64,000 nt of DNA from Podospora comata (GCA_017354895.1 CP071493.1:6758001-6822000); one strand, 5' to 3'; positions 1 through 13,200 are shown, numbered from the stretch's first letter. The notes: generated by a model from the sequence alone, not told the origin. A program made the numbers and translations.

Positions 1-2751
1 GCCCATGTGCCTGTTGATATCTCGGGAGGTTGGGTCGAGCCCAGTCAGGGTGCGACCTCGTATTCTTTGATCGGCCCCAAGCTCATCAAGACAGATCTCG
101 TGAGCAACGACAGCGAAGCGTTGCTCTGTATGAAGTGCCTGTCGTCGCGTGTCGTCGAAGTCGAATGAGGCTCGGAAAACAGTGGCGCCTGGGTTTCTCA
201 ACTGCGCACACAAAAGGCGGCGGGGAAGGGCCGCTGCGGAAAGGCGCCTGGCTTTCTTCGACAAGGACCCAAGCCACACACAACACACAGATAGAGAAGA
301 GCCACGATGGCCTTCGACAGCCTCCCCGCCCTCCCCGCCCGCCCCGCAAGAGGACCTCACACCGCAGCAAGACGGTCCGTGCGCGACCCCATGCTCGCGC
401 TGATCTATTTGGCGAACCCCCGCACCCCACTACAGCACAGACCCGGGGTGTGGAAGAAGCGGGAGATTGATAGGCTGGGAAATACCGAATTTCACCACAG
501 CCAAAACGAGACGCGATCCCCCAATACTTTGATGCAAGCTGTCGGGAAATTTGAACAGCTGGGAGCTCACAGAGAGAGCTGGAACAAGGGCCGGGAGAGG
601 AGCAGCGCTCGATATTACGGAGCCAGTTCATACAGCACTCGGCACAGGTTCTGTGCTGTCCTCCTCGCCCGACCGGTGCCCGTATTCCAACTCGTGCGGG
701 AGCTGTTGGTATACAGGAATTGGTCCAGTTGCAGGCTGCCGGATTCCGCCCGAAAGAGGGGATGCCGACAGCTGGTGTTGAGCCGCAACTCCGCCAGATC
801 TCTCGAGCTTGGACGCCACAAGCGGGCAACGCCCACCATCTGAACCGGGAGTTGATCGCCACCAGCTCTGAACTGCAGAACTAGCCTCCTGTCAAGAGAT
901 CAGATCGTGGCCGTTTTGACAGCAGCCTCTCGCGTCTTCCCGCGCCGGCAGATACAAGATGGAAGCCACAACGGCACACTGCTGCCGGTGTCCAGAAGGT
1001 GGAGAGGCTGAGCGGCCAGGCGGAACGGCTGGAGTGAGGCGGGCAGCTCGATACCACAGAGTCGGTAGCTACGTAGGTATTACGGCAATGAAAGCGATTC
1101 CTGCCTTCTTGTCCACACCTTCCCAAACAGGACGTCTTCCTCCACCCATCTCAACCGCCACAGCTTGGACTGTAACCCAGCACTCCTGGGACCTGCATCT
1201 TCCACATACCCAATCTGAACTTCGCCGCCGCGCTCATGTGACATCCAGCCTCTCCCATACATCACGAGCAAACCAACTTTCGTGTATGCAATGGGTTCTT
1301 GTCAACGACACACTACGTGAGCGGGGAACATTCAGGCGTCCTGGTAACCTGCCACCAGTTTGGTTCGGACTCGACCATCCCCACAGCTCCAAGAAAGGGG
1401 CAAATACGAACGAAACGAGATGCTAAAGAAGGCCGTCAGACCTGCCACCCAAGCATCCGCTACCGACGGTCCGGTACTTGGTCTGCGCCCCTGGTGTCGA
1501 TCTCACGATAAGCTTAATCCTCGCCATTCCACTTGCCAACCACACCGAGCGACACCGAGATCACGCCGGACCAGACTACCCATACTAGGTGTTCCGTTTC
1601 TCGCCTCCAGCAACTCGCCGCTGCTACATGGAATTCCCGCCGTCGAGGCCCACAGAGTTTGCCAATTTTGTTGTCTCTGTCACACGAGCCCCAACCTCGG
1701 CCCCCCCTAATTCTCAAGGAGGAAAATTGGATCGCTCAGCTGCTCGGGTTCCTGCGTCAATGAGACACACGCAGTACCACGGGAAATGGAAGAATGGGTT
1801 TAAATCTCCGGGCTGATTTGGAACGAGTTTACTGACGTCAGACAACATATAACTTTGAGATGTTCTTATGGTTGGCGAGCAAAGGTAAAAGCAAAAAGGT
1901 GTGGTGTCATTGTCTTGGATATGCAGCTTTCCAGAAAGAATTGTGAGAAGCAGTAGAGTAATCCATTTTTGAGACCTTTCCTCCGATAGGGAGGGCGGTG
2001 TATACGAGCCTTTGACTTCGGGTATTTATGCTCAGGTCTCAGAAGAATATGTCTGTGTTTTCTCTTCGTCGAACCGGTGACGCAGGGGGTCCTGGGTTTG
2101 TTGTTCGTTCAGGGGCCAATGGAGCCGATGGTGCATAGAGGGCCATCACGAAGCATCTATCACATAAGGTATTTTGCCTTACACGGTCAGTACATGTTTT
2201 CGGGCGTCAAGACAGGACCATGTTTTGCGACTCCGTCAAGGTGCTATCGACTGGCTTTCCAGGTTGCCAAACTTTGTATGTGCTTCTCCACTTATGGGAG
2301 AAGGCGGGAACAGCCACAGCTGTCCAGAATAATCTTTTAATACAAAGTCAAACGGTCATCTGGTGGTGCGTGATTACGCAGATGAGCCTTGCCAGCCCAG
2401 TCCAATAGTGGTTGGATCCACGAGAGGGTCAACTCAACAAACTTGAAGCGAGGATGAATTGTGTCATGGTAGGCATCAAGGGCCAGATCGACCCGCTTGG
2501 GACTGTAAGTTGCGGAGATAACGAGAGTTAGGGGAAACCATGTCGGACATGCGAAGGCTCGGTTGGACACGGCGATGATAGTGGTGATGACGAGGACCAT
2601 CGGACTGCAGACCCCACTTGGGAACGGGAGAGACAGTGTGTCTTTATCGCACGAGAAGGGCAGCACAGGCCCGGTCATGCACACACGAACGGGGAATTTG
2701 ACCAGAGGTAAGCCTGAAGTCAAGTCTTGGAGGGCAGTGGGAACCAGACCA

Positions 2752-2767
2752 TATATATATATATATT

Positions 2768-2800
<33 letters not shown>

Positions 2801-2813
2801 ATTTATATACATA
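2752..2813. repeat. TA-rich microsatellite
   Basis: An alternating TA tract of about 60 bp interrupted by regularly spaced extra T bases (ATATATATTTATAT pattern). It lies in non-coding DNA and is followed within 40 bp by a CAC tract. Confidence 0.9.
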
Positions 2814-2848
2814 AAACCTGGCTCAAATCCCTCAGCATTAGATTTCCA

Positions 2849-2880
2849 TCACCACCACCACCACCACCACCACCACCACA
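2849..2880. repeat. (CAC)n microsatellite
   Basis: About ten CAC triplets in a row in non-coding DNA. A similar CAC tract sits in the intron of the small gene at 20284. Confidence 0.9.
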
Positions 2881-3120
2881 TGCACATATCACCACTTGCA
2901 ACGACACCACAGCCTCCTAGCTATCTCAGGTCCCACAGCCCTGGTCACCCCTCTCTCTTCTTCTCTCGATTCCGTCCGTTCTGCAGTGTTGTTGTGGAGA
3001 TCTGAAGTCGAGAAAAGACTGCTCGCTGAGATAAATAAGCAGTCATATAGGCGGGACTGTGCGGGGCTTGTTGAGCACGTTGGGTAGGGGGGATGGAATA
3101 CAGATAACAAAGACTTTGGA

Positions 3121-3285
3121 TAGACTGGTGGGTGGTGGATTGATGGGTGGTAGACTGATGGGTGGTAGACTGATGGGTGGTAGACTGATGGGTGGTAGAC
3201 TGATGGGTGGTAGACTGATGGGTGGTAGACTGATGGGTGGTAGACTGATGGGTGGTAGACTGATGGGTGGTAGACTGATGGGTGA
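3121..3285. repeat. 15-bp minisatellite, 11 copies
   Basis: Eleven head-to-tail copies of a 15-bp unit (TAGACTGATGGGTGG). The first two copies and the last one differ slightly; the eight in between are identical. Because 15 is a multiple of three, frames stay open across it on both strands (Gly-Arg-Leu-Met-Gly on plus, His-Gln-Ser-Thr-Thr on minus), which explains spurious open frames here. The identity of the copies suggests recent expansion or ongoing homogenisation. Confidence 0.95.
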
Positions 3286-3677
3286 TGGAACTGATCAGTG
3301 GACCATAGGATGCCCTAAACAGACTAAACAACGGACAGCCAGATTGAGGAGGCAGCATGCTGACAGATACACTGATTGCTCTACACCAACTACACTCGAG
3401 GCAACTTAACTTCAAGAGACACCATGAACCAGACGGTGGGTGACCGGGCTTTCAATGGTCCAAGCACTTCGCCATCAATACACCAAGCCATCCCTCTTAA
3501 GGTAGGTAAGATCTCATAATATCCAATTCATACTTGCATCTCCTATAAAACCAAAAAAAAAAAAAGAAAAAAAAATTCAAACGCAACGCCTCATATGCAC
3601 AAAGTTTACAGTCTTGCTTCTCTTCGCTCACCACCACATCATCATTAACTTCTCCCCCCATCACCCCCCTTCTCCAC

Positions 3678-5427
3678 TTACAACTTAGCAGCCGCTCTCG
3701 CCGGACCAGCAGAGGTGATCTCATTGTACAGCAGGCTCGTCAAGAAATCAGCATAGTCCTCACCGGTGACCTGACCGGAAAAGTACTGGGCCGCAAGACC
3801 ATACTTGTTGCCCTGAGGAGCCTTGCTGGCGAGCTCCTGGGTCTGCTCCTTGAGGAGCTTGAGGGCGTACTGCTTGTCAACCTTCTTGCCCTCGGCGGTG
3901 GTGACGCCGTGGCGCACCCACTGCCAGAGCTGGGAGCGGGAAACCTCGGCTGTGGCGGCATCCTCCCTGTTTTCATCGTCAGCATCGTGTCTCTTCGTCA
4001 TGGTATGCAGCGGAGAAATACTCACATCAAGTAGTTAATAGGAACACACCCAACACCCCTAATCCAAGCCTCCATGTAGCCCAGGCCAATGTTCAGATTC
4101 TTCCTGATACCCGCCTCGGTGATCTGACCAGGCACGTTCATGTTCAACAAGTCATTCTGACCAATCGTGACATCCTCCCGTCTGACAAACAGCTGGTTGG
4201 GAGTGGGCATGTGCTTGTTGAAGATGTCCACCGCGATGCCCGCCAGCGCAGGGTGAGCAACCCAGGTGCCGTCGTGGCCGGCCTTGACCTCGCGGAGCTT
4301 GTCCGCTCTGACACCCTCCATAGCCGCCTCGTTGGCCTTGGGGTCGTCCTTGATGGGAATCTGGGCAGCCATGCCACCCATGGCGTGGACACCGCGCTTG
4401 TGGCAAGTCTGGATGAGGAGCTTGACGTAGGCGTCCATGAAGGGAACGGTCATGGTGACGGCCGACCGATCGGGAAGGACAAAGTTGGAGTTTTGACGGA
4501 ACTTCTTGATCACGGAGAAGATGTAATCCCACCTGCCGCAGTTCAAGCCGGAAGAGTGGTCGCGGAGCTCGTAGATGATCTCGTCCATCTCAAAGGCGGC
4601 GAGGATGGTCTCGATGAGGACGGTGCCGCGGATGGTGCCTCTGGGCATGCCGATGTAGTCCTGAGCAAGGTTGAAGACATCGTTCCAGAGACGGGCCTCA
4701 AGGTGAGACTCCATCTTGGGAAGGTAGAAGTAAGGGCCGAAGCCCATCTTGACGGTCTGGAAGGCATTGTGGAAGAAGTACAGACCGAAGTCGAAGAGAG
4801 AGCCAGACATGGGCTCGCCGTCGACGGTAACGTGCTTCTCCTCCAGATGCCAGCCACGGGGGCGGACAATCAAGGTGGGGAGCTTCTTATCAGTGCGGAG
4901 CTTGTACTCCTTGTTGCCGATCTTGAAGTCGACCTGGCGGCGGTTGGCGTCGTAGAGGTTGACCTGGCCGTTGATCATGTTGTCCCATGTGGGAGCGCTG
5001 GAGTCTGTGAATCACATGTCAGAACCACCGCCCCTCCCTCGATCTCATCTCATTCCCAAAACTCACCCTCAAAATCAGCCATGTAAGTCCACACATCAGC
5101 GTTCAACGCGTTCACCACCATCTTGCGGTCAGTAGGGCCCGTGATCTCCACACGGCGGTCCACAAGCCCGGGAGCGGGCGGCGCGCCCTTCCATGTTGGG
5201 TTCTCGCGAATGTGTCTGGTCTCGGGAAGGAAGTCAGGCAGAGCGCCCTTGTCGAGCTCGGCCTGGCGGATCTTGCGGCGCTCAAGGAGAGCCTTGCGAG
5301 TAGAGTTGAACGACCGCTGGAGAAGGGCCAGGAAAGCAAGAGCTTCCGGTGTGAGGATCTTCTTTTGTGACTCCGAAACGGGGCCGAGGACGTTGACGCC
5401 CTGAAGGATGGACTCGGTGCTAGGCAT
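3678..5427 (-). CDS. malate synthase, peroxisomal/glyoxysomal (glyoxylate cycle)
   Basis: Condenses glyoxylate with acetyl-CoA to malate in the glyoxylate cycle, allowing growth on acetate and fatty acids. Three exons on the minus strand: 5067-5427, 4026-5004 and 3678-3966; the introns have GTGAGT donors and AG acceptors and the joined frame gives 542 residues, the usual fungal length. Seen: the RPRGWH motif (Arg about 170), the segment [25 protein letters not shown], and [11 protein letters not shown] with the family's catalytic aspartate at about residue 449; the second intron splits the Met codon two codons before it. The protein ends in Ala-Lys-Leu, a type 1 peroxisomal targeting signal. 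Start chosen at MPSTES, the first in-frame ATG. A TA-rich tract lies about 85 bp upstream. Equivalent to Neurospora acu-9 by product. Confidence 0.97.
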
Positions 5428-5511
5428 TGTGATGTTGTGTGCGTGGGGTGATGTGGGTGGGTGTGGTGTTTGCAAAGCTCGGTTATCCTAGAAAAGGGAG
5501 GCGAAGCTGTT

Positions 5512-5545
<34 letters not shown>

Positions 5546-7301
5546 TCTAGAACAGAACCAAAAACGTTAGGACCTCGTGACGAAAGAGCAAGCTGAGTCA
5601 ATCAACAATCGCTAACGGTTGTGAAAATGCCGAGGTGAGCCGCGGGTCAAGTACTTAGTCGTAAAACAGCTGCCAATTGGTAGTGGGGGGGTGGGCAGGG
5701 TGTGGTTCACCCAAATTGTGGAGGAAGAGCTGTATGGGGAAATGGAACAAAGAAACAAGGCGGGGAGTGTGAACTTCAATTGACGTATGAGTGCCGGGGA
5801 CGCGGATGTGTGTGTATCAGAGAACGGGAGAGATCTCGAGCCTTTGTCATCACGAAGCTCTCCCTCGAATCCAAAACGCATGCCTGTGACTGACAGACAA
5901 CGACCTCAGACGTGCTGGTTGAGTCAAGAGAAGGAACCAACCTGACTCACCGATGTTAAAACCAATTGCCGTGTCTCGCTCAGTATAGAGAGGGAGGTTA
6001 TCAGAGCAAGATGCGCGATGTTGTTTCCAAGAAACCAGAGAAACAAAGCTCCCGCATGCGGCGAAAGCAAACGCTTGGAGTTTTGATGATGTGCTGTCAC
6101 AACGATGACGTCCCTCAACGACATGCAAAACCCGACATGAACCTAGACCTATATCTATCTAAGCCATCTTCCCCCAAGACAATCTCTGCGTCCTCCTGCC
6201 TCCTCACCACTCGGCAATCCGGTTCAAGGGGACTCCATCATCGCCTCCCCCAGAAAATCCATAACTCCATAACATGTGGTTGGTCTCTTCATGGCATTCA
6301 AATCCCATGCTCGCTCGGCCGTCCGGGTCCTCGCACCGCTGCCATTGGTCAAATCCGCTACCCCACAACCAGGGGAAAACTGGACAAGCTCACAACGGGT
6401 GCAGCCTTCGCATGTGACATGTGCCGCGCCCCTACCAGCGTAATGACTTGCGCTCCGATGACCTCACCTTCTCGTTCCCCGCCATCAAAACAAACACCCC
6501 ACTTCCCTTGCCTTTCTCCACCACCGCCGTGAACCTCCGATCTGCCGGCCCAGAGCCGAGGTCATCGCCTCCCCCCCCCCCCCAATACCATGTTCTCATC
6601 GGCGTCGTGCATCCGCCTCTGCCTGCGTTGTCTGGTTGTGCTATGACACCTCGCCTGTCTGCCCTTGCCCGTTTACTACCGGCCGCCCCGTCCGCCCGAT
6701 ACTTTCCGATATCTCTTACACTTACTTACCAGGGTTTGTGTCGACGGTGATGCTACATGTCGCAAATACGAAGGGGGAAAAAAGGGCTTCAGACCCGTGA
6801 TTCCAATTGGCATATCATTACGTTGGCCAGACCAGACCACATGGAACATCATACATACCCATCACCATAGCCGTGGCTCGGCTTCCTTCTAGCTCTTATC
6901 TCAGTGACACATCATGAAACAACCTTCTCTCCTCTCCCCGCCAAAATGTGTATATATAGCAGTGGTGGTATCAATTTAATTTTCTTCATGGCTAATTTTC
7001 TAATCATAACACATCTTCGTAGAGGTAAAAAGGTAAGGGGTATGTGACGGTAAGGTGAAGTCATCGACGACAGGGGGTATATTATTACACGGAGCTGTGT
7101 TTCACGCAAAAGTGATGGGTGGTGGGTGATGTGGTCAGGCATATCGCTGCCTTTGGGTTTTAACCCCAAGTCTCACATATCAAAACCTTTACCCAGTCAA
7201 GGGGAGGCTTTATCGAGACGACTACACGACACGCTCGCCGACATCACACAACCCCTCTACGCTCTCTCTGGGTTTCCAGCATTCTTCTGGTGGCTGGCAG
7301 T
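5428..7301. other. intergenic: malate synthase promoter and fumarase 3' side
   Basis: About 1.9 kb between two minus-strand genes. The left part should hold the malate synthase promoter, including the TA tract at 5511-5547. A run of 13 C lies at 6571-6583. The right end is probably the 3' untranslated region of fumarase. Open frames here are short and unlike known proteins. Confidence 0.5.
5511..5547. repeat. TA tract in malate synthase promoter
   Basis: Nearly pure alternating TA of about 37 bp, starting about 85 bp upstream of the malate synthase ATG. It could serve as an extended TATA element; this is inferred from position only. Confidence 0.75.
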
Positions 7302-7770
7302 TTAACCCTTGTAGGGGGAAGGGCCAACCATGAGCTCGGGTCTGACGAGGGTGTCAAACTCCTCCTCGGTGAGGGCGTTGAGCTCCATGGCGGACTCCTT
7401 GAGGGTCAGGCCCTTCTTGTGGGCGTTCTTGGCGACCTTGCTCGCCATGTCGTAGCCAATCTTGGGGTTGAGGCAGGTAACCAACATGAGGCTAATAAAG
7501 TGTCAAGTCAGTATGCAATATCTCACGAGTCAGCTTGAGTTCAGGAAGACTTACGACTCCTTCATGATGCTGGCAATCTTCTTCTCGTTGGCAGAGAGGC
7601 CGACAACAAGGTTCTTCTCAAAGCTCTTCATGCCGTCGGCCAGGATGCGGATGCTGTGAAGGAGGTTGCGGATAATCAGGGGCTTGTACACGTTGAGCTC
7701 GAACTGGCCGTTCATGCCGCCGATGGTGCAAGCAACCTGGTTACCCATAACCTGAGCGCAGACCATGGTG

Positions 7771-7811
<41 letters not shown>

Positions 7812-9068
7812 GGACGAACCGGGCTCGTTCTCAGGGAGGTTGAGCTCGCCGAGACCGCAACGGGGGCCGCTGCCGAGGTAGCGGATGTCCTGAGCAATCT
7901 TGCTGAGCGAGGCAGCGAGGGTGTTGAGGCTGCCGTGGGCCTGGACGACGGCGTCGTGGGCAGCGAGCGCCTCGAACTTGTTGGGGGCAGTCTTGAACTC
8001 GGTGCCGGTCATCTTGGAAACCTCCTCGGCGATGGCCTCGGCGAAGCCCTCGAAGGTGTTGATGCCGGTGCCGACGGCGGTGCCGCCCTGGGCGAGGAGG
8101 CGGAGGTCGGGGAGGGAAGACTCGACGCGCTTGATGCCGAAGTCGAGCTGGGCAACATAGCCGCCGAACTCCTGAGCGAGGGTCAGGGGAGTGGCATCCT
8201 GAAGATGGGTGCGGCCAATCTTGATGATCTTCTTGGCCTCGAACTCCTCAACCTTGGCCTGGAGCGCATCGCGAAGGCTCTTGAGCGCAGGGAGGAGGGT
8301 GTTCTCAAACTCGAGCACAGCAGCAATGTGCATGACGGTGGGGAAGGTGTCGTTGGACGAAGCCGAGCGGTTGACGTGGTCGTTGGGGTGCACAGGCTTC
8401 TTGGAGCCCATCTTGCCGCCCAGAATCTCGATGGCTCTGTTGCTGATGACCTCGTTGGCGTTCATGTTGGACTGAGTGCCGGAGCCGGTCTGCCAGACGA
8501 CGAGGGGGAAGTGGTCGAGGAGCTTGAGGTCAGCAACCTCCTTCGCGGCCTGCTGAATGGCCTTGCCGATCTCAGGATCTACATATTGCCCGTCTGGTCA
8601 GCCCCTCGTTCTTCTTCCGACGACATATACCAGAGCGCATCGCAAGAGCGCAAAAAGAGGGTACATACCAAGGCCATAGCGCATGTTCACCGTCGCCGCA
8701 GCACCCTTGAGGATACCGAACGCCTTGACGATAGGAGGGGGCATGCGGTCCTGGGGCTGGTTGATCTTGAAGTTCTCGAGGGAACGCTCAGTCTGAGCGC
8801 CCCAGTACTTGTCGGCCGGGACCTGGATCTCGCCAAAGGCATCGCTCTCGGTTCTGGTGTTGGCCGACATTCTCACGGCACTACTGTGGAAGGTTCTCTG
8901 GTGGCGGATGGCGGGGTTGGCGGTTTGGCTGTTGGAAAGTGACGAAACGGGAGCGTTGCACGCACCGGCCGTCGCCTTGAGACATGTGCTCAGCGACCGG
9001 CTGGCTGTCCTCGGCACCCCAAGGCTGGCGCGGGCTGCGGGCCCGGCAATGCGAACCGATCGAAGCAT
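7302..9068 (-). CDS. fumarate hydratase (class II fumarase), mitochondrial
   Basis: Interconverts fumarate and malate in the TCA cycle. Three exons on the minus strand: 8669-9068, 7555-8578 and 7491-7302; donors GTATGT and GTAAGT, acceptors TAG; the join gives 537 residues. Seen: [24 protein letters not shown], and the class II signature [11 protein letters not shown] around residues 383-392. The first about 65 residues are rich in Arg, Ser and Ala with almost no acidic residues, as expected of a mitochondrial presequence. Conserved sequence begins shortly after an internal Met (residue 67, codon at 8870-8868), which could start a cytosolic form. Its upstream neighbour on the same strand makes malate by another route. 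Recognition is firm; exact start is slightly less so. Confidence 0.97.
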
Positions 9069-10207
9069 GCTGGGGAATAAAAAGTCGCCTGACAAACAAA
9101 CCGTAGCCCTGTATCTAGCGCCGAGCGGCGGTTAGCAGTCGGTCGTGCTGCGGGAGGGGGAGGTGCGGGGTGTGCCGATCAGCTACGTACTTTGTGAATG
9201 AGATAACTCCGGCGCCCAAAAAAAGAAGAGATACCAGAAGATACCAGAAGATACCAGAGGGAGAGTGAGTTGCTGCGAGAATGAGGGTATTAGATGACAG
9301 GAGAACGATGCGCCCAAAAGTTGAAATGGAAAAACGCGCTCTCGCCTTTTTGTTCTATCCGCGACCACCTTTTCCCAACAACTTGGCTGACCCAGCCTGT
9401 CAACCCATCTGTCCGCGCCGGTCCGGCAGATCCCGACATCAGAAACCTCAAGATAATTGGGCAATTCCCAAATGTCCCACCCCCGGAAGGCCAACCGGCA
9501 ATTAACGAGTTGCAGAATCGAACAGAACATCGCCGATTCGCCCGCCGCTGCCCCCGGCAACCCTGCTTCGCTAACAAAACAAACCCCTGAATTCATTCTC
9601 AAGAGCAAAAAAGGGGGCTTTTTGGTACAGACTGATGGTAACACATTATTTGATTACATTCATCCTGCCTGGCCTGCTACCTAGCAACTCCAGAATTGTA
9701 TGCGCGAAAGGTATAGAAAACCTCGAACAAAACTCGAACCTCCAAGCGCGGGTATCTAGCAAAGCATCTAGCCCCATCTGTCGCTGAATTTGGGGGGGGG
9801 AAACCAAAACACACCCCTTCCCTGTTTCCCTCCGTCATGCTCCAGCGCTACAAATGCCAACAAAACAAGAATAATCCCCCCAGCCAAGGCCCCCGTCTTA
9901 TCCATCTGACCCGATCATCTCCAATGCTTCCTTCTTTTCTCCAAGCTATTTCCCAAACTCAAGGTATGCCTGCCGTCAGCACCTTTCACTCCAATAGTAA
10001 TATTACCAGACCCTGGTGGCCAAACTCCGCCATATATAGACGAAGAAGCAACCTAGGTCCGAAGACCAAGTGCCAGATGCAGACAGTGGGAAGAAAACCT
10101 CCTAAATTCCCTTCCATTGTGGTCAATAGCAGGTGTGAGAAAATGCCGAAGAAAACGAAAAAAAAAAAGAAAGAAAAAAGAGGATATTCGTCCGGCCATT
10201 GTCGATA
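9069..10207. other. intergenic: fumarase promoter and kinase 3' side
   Basis: About 1.1 kb between two minus-strand genes. It contains three tandem copies of a 10-bp unit (ATACCAGAAG) at 9231-9258 close to the fumarase start, a G run near 9791-9799 and an A-rich stretch near 10157-10180. No protein or RNA gene was recognised. Confidence 0.5.
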
Positions 10208-13200
10208 TTAGGAGTTGAGCGTCTTGATCATCATACTGATCTTCCGCTTGTCGGTAACCATGAGAGCCCGGTTATCGAAAGCAGTGCTGATGGCCTCCAC
10301 CACCTTGTGGAAGCTGCTGGCGGCGCCCTTCTCCTGTGTGAACCGAGCAATGCAGAGCTGGTTTCGCTTCCCGTGCTCAATGACGGTCATGAGCTCGATG
10401 GCAAAAGATACTTCCTTGAGGTTGAGATCTAATGACGGAGGGGTGATCAGCAAGCGGACCTCACAAACAATGGGAAGAAAACCTACAGTTCTTGGCAGCG
10501 ACACAGGCAAAGATGATGTTGCGCTCCTTGTCAACCTCGATATCCTTGATGCCATACTTGCGCCAGTCACGAAGCAAGATCGCCATCTCCTGACGCGCGC
10601 GCCGCTTGGGGATGGCAAAGCAAAGATATCGCATGGCCGGCTTGACCCTGAATAGCCGTGCCAGCCAGTTCTGCTGCACCTCAATCTTACGGCCACCCCC
10701 ATCGCTCTCAGACCAGACACTTTGAGCGGCCATACTGTTGTGCTTCTCCTTAGATCTCTTCTGAGACCTGCCGTCTTCGTGGACGTGCACATCTTCAAAC
10801 TCGGAATCTATCATGGCAAAGCAAAGTTAGCATGTCACAGCTGAAGACATAGCACAGCGTCTTCTTCTCACCTCCAATAGACATCTTCGGCCCATCCTTG
10901 TTGCTCTTCCAGAACGACAAACCAAACGCCTTCTTCTTCTGAGCGCGCGATGCCGCAGGCTCGTCGTTGGAATACGAGACAGGCCTGCTGGGCCCGCTAG
11001 CCTCCGAACCGGCGTATTCCTCGCCGTGCTGGGGGAACGTCCCGGTGGTGGGGGTATCGGCGGGGCTGTTTCCATCCTTGGAGGCGCGTTTGAACCAAGA
11101 TGACACCCTGTTCTTGGGCTGCGCACCAACGCCATTCTCTGTATTGTCAACCGAGCGGGTCGGTTGATGACCCGAGTAGGATGCATGTCTTCGTGACTCC
11201 TGAACAGTGGCAGGGCGTTCGTTCTTGGTTGGATGGAGAGATAGCTTGCGGACGTTGAGCGGCCGCGGAACTGCAGCCGGATCGCCACCTACTACCGCCG
11301 TTGGCGAGTTCACCACCCGAATGGTGTTCTCAGCCCGGGACAAATAATCCAGCCCTCTGTTCTTAACACTAGCTGGGGTTTCCGCAGGGACAGCCTCCGG
11401 GCTGCTCTCATAAATAGATGGAAGCGGGTTGACTGTCTTCACTGAGCGGTTGTGAATCGGATCTGACACCACCCGACGATCCGGAAGATGAATGCTTGAG
11501 CCAGGGTCAAGGAGTGAGACTTTATGCGTTACAGGCGCAACCTCCAGACTCTGCTTGCGGATTGACAGAGGAGAGACGGTGGATTGGGACGGAACTGGAG
11601 GCAATGGTCTGCTATACTCTCGCTGGTTACTCGCAAACGAGCGCGGACCAGCAAGCGACGACTGCGACATTTGCGCAAAAGACGAATCAGCCAAAGAAAA
11701 GCTCAAGTGGCTCCCTTCACGGCTCTGAAGTAACGTCTCGCTGGGCGCTGACACGAGGAGTGAGCTACCGAAGGCTTCGTCAATGTCTCGGGCAATCGAG
11801 GTATGAAACTGTTTGAGTTCCTCGCCCCAAAGCACCCTCTCCTCCTTCTTGTTGTTGTTGACGTCAGCCATAGACACGGTGGTCGTAGGCCTTGGGGTCT
11901 TGGTGGCTTTCCGTGGCGAGTAGGCATCGCGGTCGTATGTCGTGTTGTCGCCCGCAATGCTAGCTGGGGCAGCCACAGAACCATGTCGGCTTCCCTGATA
12001 CTTCTGACCTTTGCGGACTGCTGAGAAGTCAACCCCACGCCTGGAGAGCCTGCTGCTGACACGAACTCTCGGGGTGCTGTGGTGGCTATGAATTGAGCCC
12101 ATGGAGCCCCGAGGGGTTCGCAGACGACCGGCTGTTGTCGCGGTCCGTTGCGAAGGGGTTCGAAGCTGGTGTCGCACCGAACCACCCTTGGACCTGTATG
12201 AACGATACGAGTGCGAGACAGTGGTGGGAGAACGTCCGATGCCATCCTGAGAACCATTGCGGTGAATTATAATCTTGGCGTGACTGGCGTACGGGACAGA
12301 ATGGAACACCCGGGACGCATTGTAAGGATCATAGCTGCGTATTGTGCCCGTTTCGTCCTTGTCTGCTTTCCCGGGCACATTCGAGATGACTGTGAACTTT
12401 GACACTGCTCGTTTCTGACCGTATCGCCCTGGCTGGGTAAACTCGCAAGTGGAGATGCGTTTGCCCCAGTTGGGAGGCTTGAGGTGATGATAATCGCTCT
12501 TCGAGATGGGTACGTTGTTGTTGTAGTTTTCCAACTGGACTTCACGGTGATTGTAGAGCAGGTGATAGAACAGTTTCTGGTCGTTCGGTCTGCCGGAATG
12601 ATCAGTTCTCTGCGTTGTCACCGCAATAAAGGCAGGAGAACTTACTTTTCCTGGCCCAACTTGAGCTTGAGCTCAGCTTCGGGGTACGCGTGCCAGAGCG
12701 CCTTGAGCTGTCTCAGAATCTGAATGTCCACCTCCGCCTCAGGGATGGGCGAGACATTGCGTTTCTGCAAACCTGATTGCTGGCGCTGTTCCCACTCAAA
12801 GCATTGTGGAATATCGGGGTACTTGAGGATGAGCGGGTGTTGCCACATCTGGGCCATGGTGATACGATTCGCAGGCTGGGGCACCAGCATCCTCCGGATC
12901 AGATCCTGAGCTTCCCTGCTCAAATGCGGGGGCATGCGGTACTCGGCGCGTTTGGCCTTTTGAATCATGACACCAAGGTCGTCGTCATCAAACGGCAAAT
13001 AGCCAGCAAGCATGACGAACAGGATGACGCCCATGCTCCAAATATCGACCGCTGAGCCTTTGTAGGCCTGGTGTCGAAGCAACTCCGGAGCCGCATAGTG
13101 AGGACTTCCACAGGCCGTTGTGAGCTGATGGTGTTGGCTTTGTTGCAAAGCCGCCATCCCAAAGTCTGCAATTTTGACCTGACCACTGCTGTGAAGCAGA

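Larger units (their letters stand above)
1..3677. other. intergenic, no supported gene
   Basis: About 3.7 kb without a gene I can support. Open frames on both strands in the first 1.8 kb have no recognisable domain, no clear ATG context and skewed low-complexity composition (Arg/Pro/Gly/Ser). The right part holds simple repeats listed separately and an A-rich tract near 3552-3576. The segment just left of 3678 is probably the 3' untranslated region of malate synthase. An upstream gene could extend in from outside the window, but nothing shows it. Confidence 0.5.

Noticed and set aside
86-862. 258-residue minus frame and overlapping plus frames at the window start
   Set aside because: Low-complexity Arg/Gly/Cys/Pro composition, opposing frames of similar size and no domain; likely chance in GC-rich DNA.
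2945-3415. Open frames on both strands across the minisatellite
   Set aside because: They owe their openness to the 15-bp unit and have no sensible start or flanking coding sequence.
7656-8942. 428-residue plus frame opposite fumarase
   Set aside because: Antisense shadow of a confidently identified enzyme, Leu/Gly/Glu-rich as expected from reversed codons.
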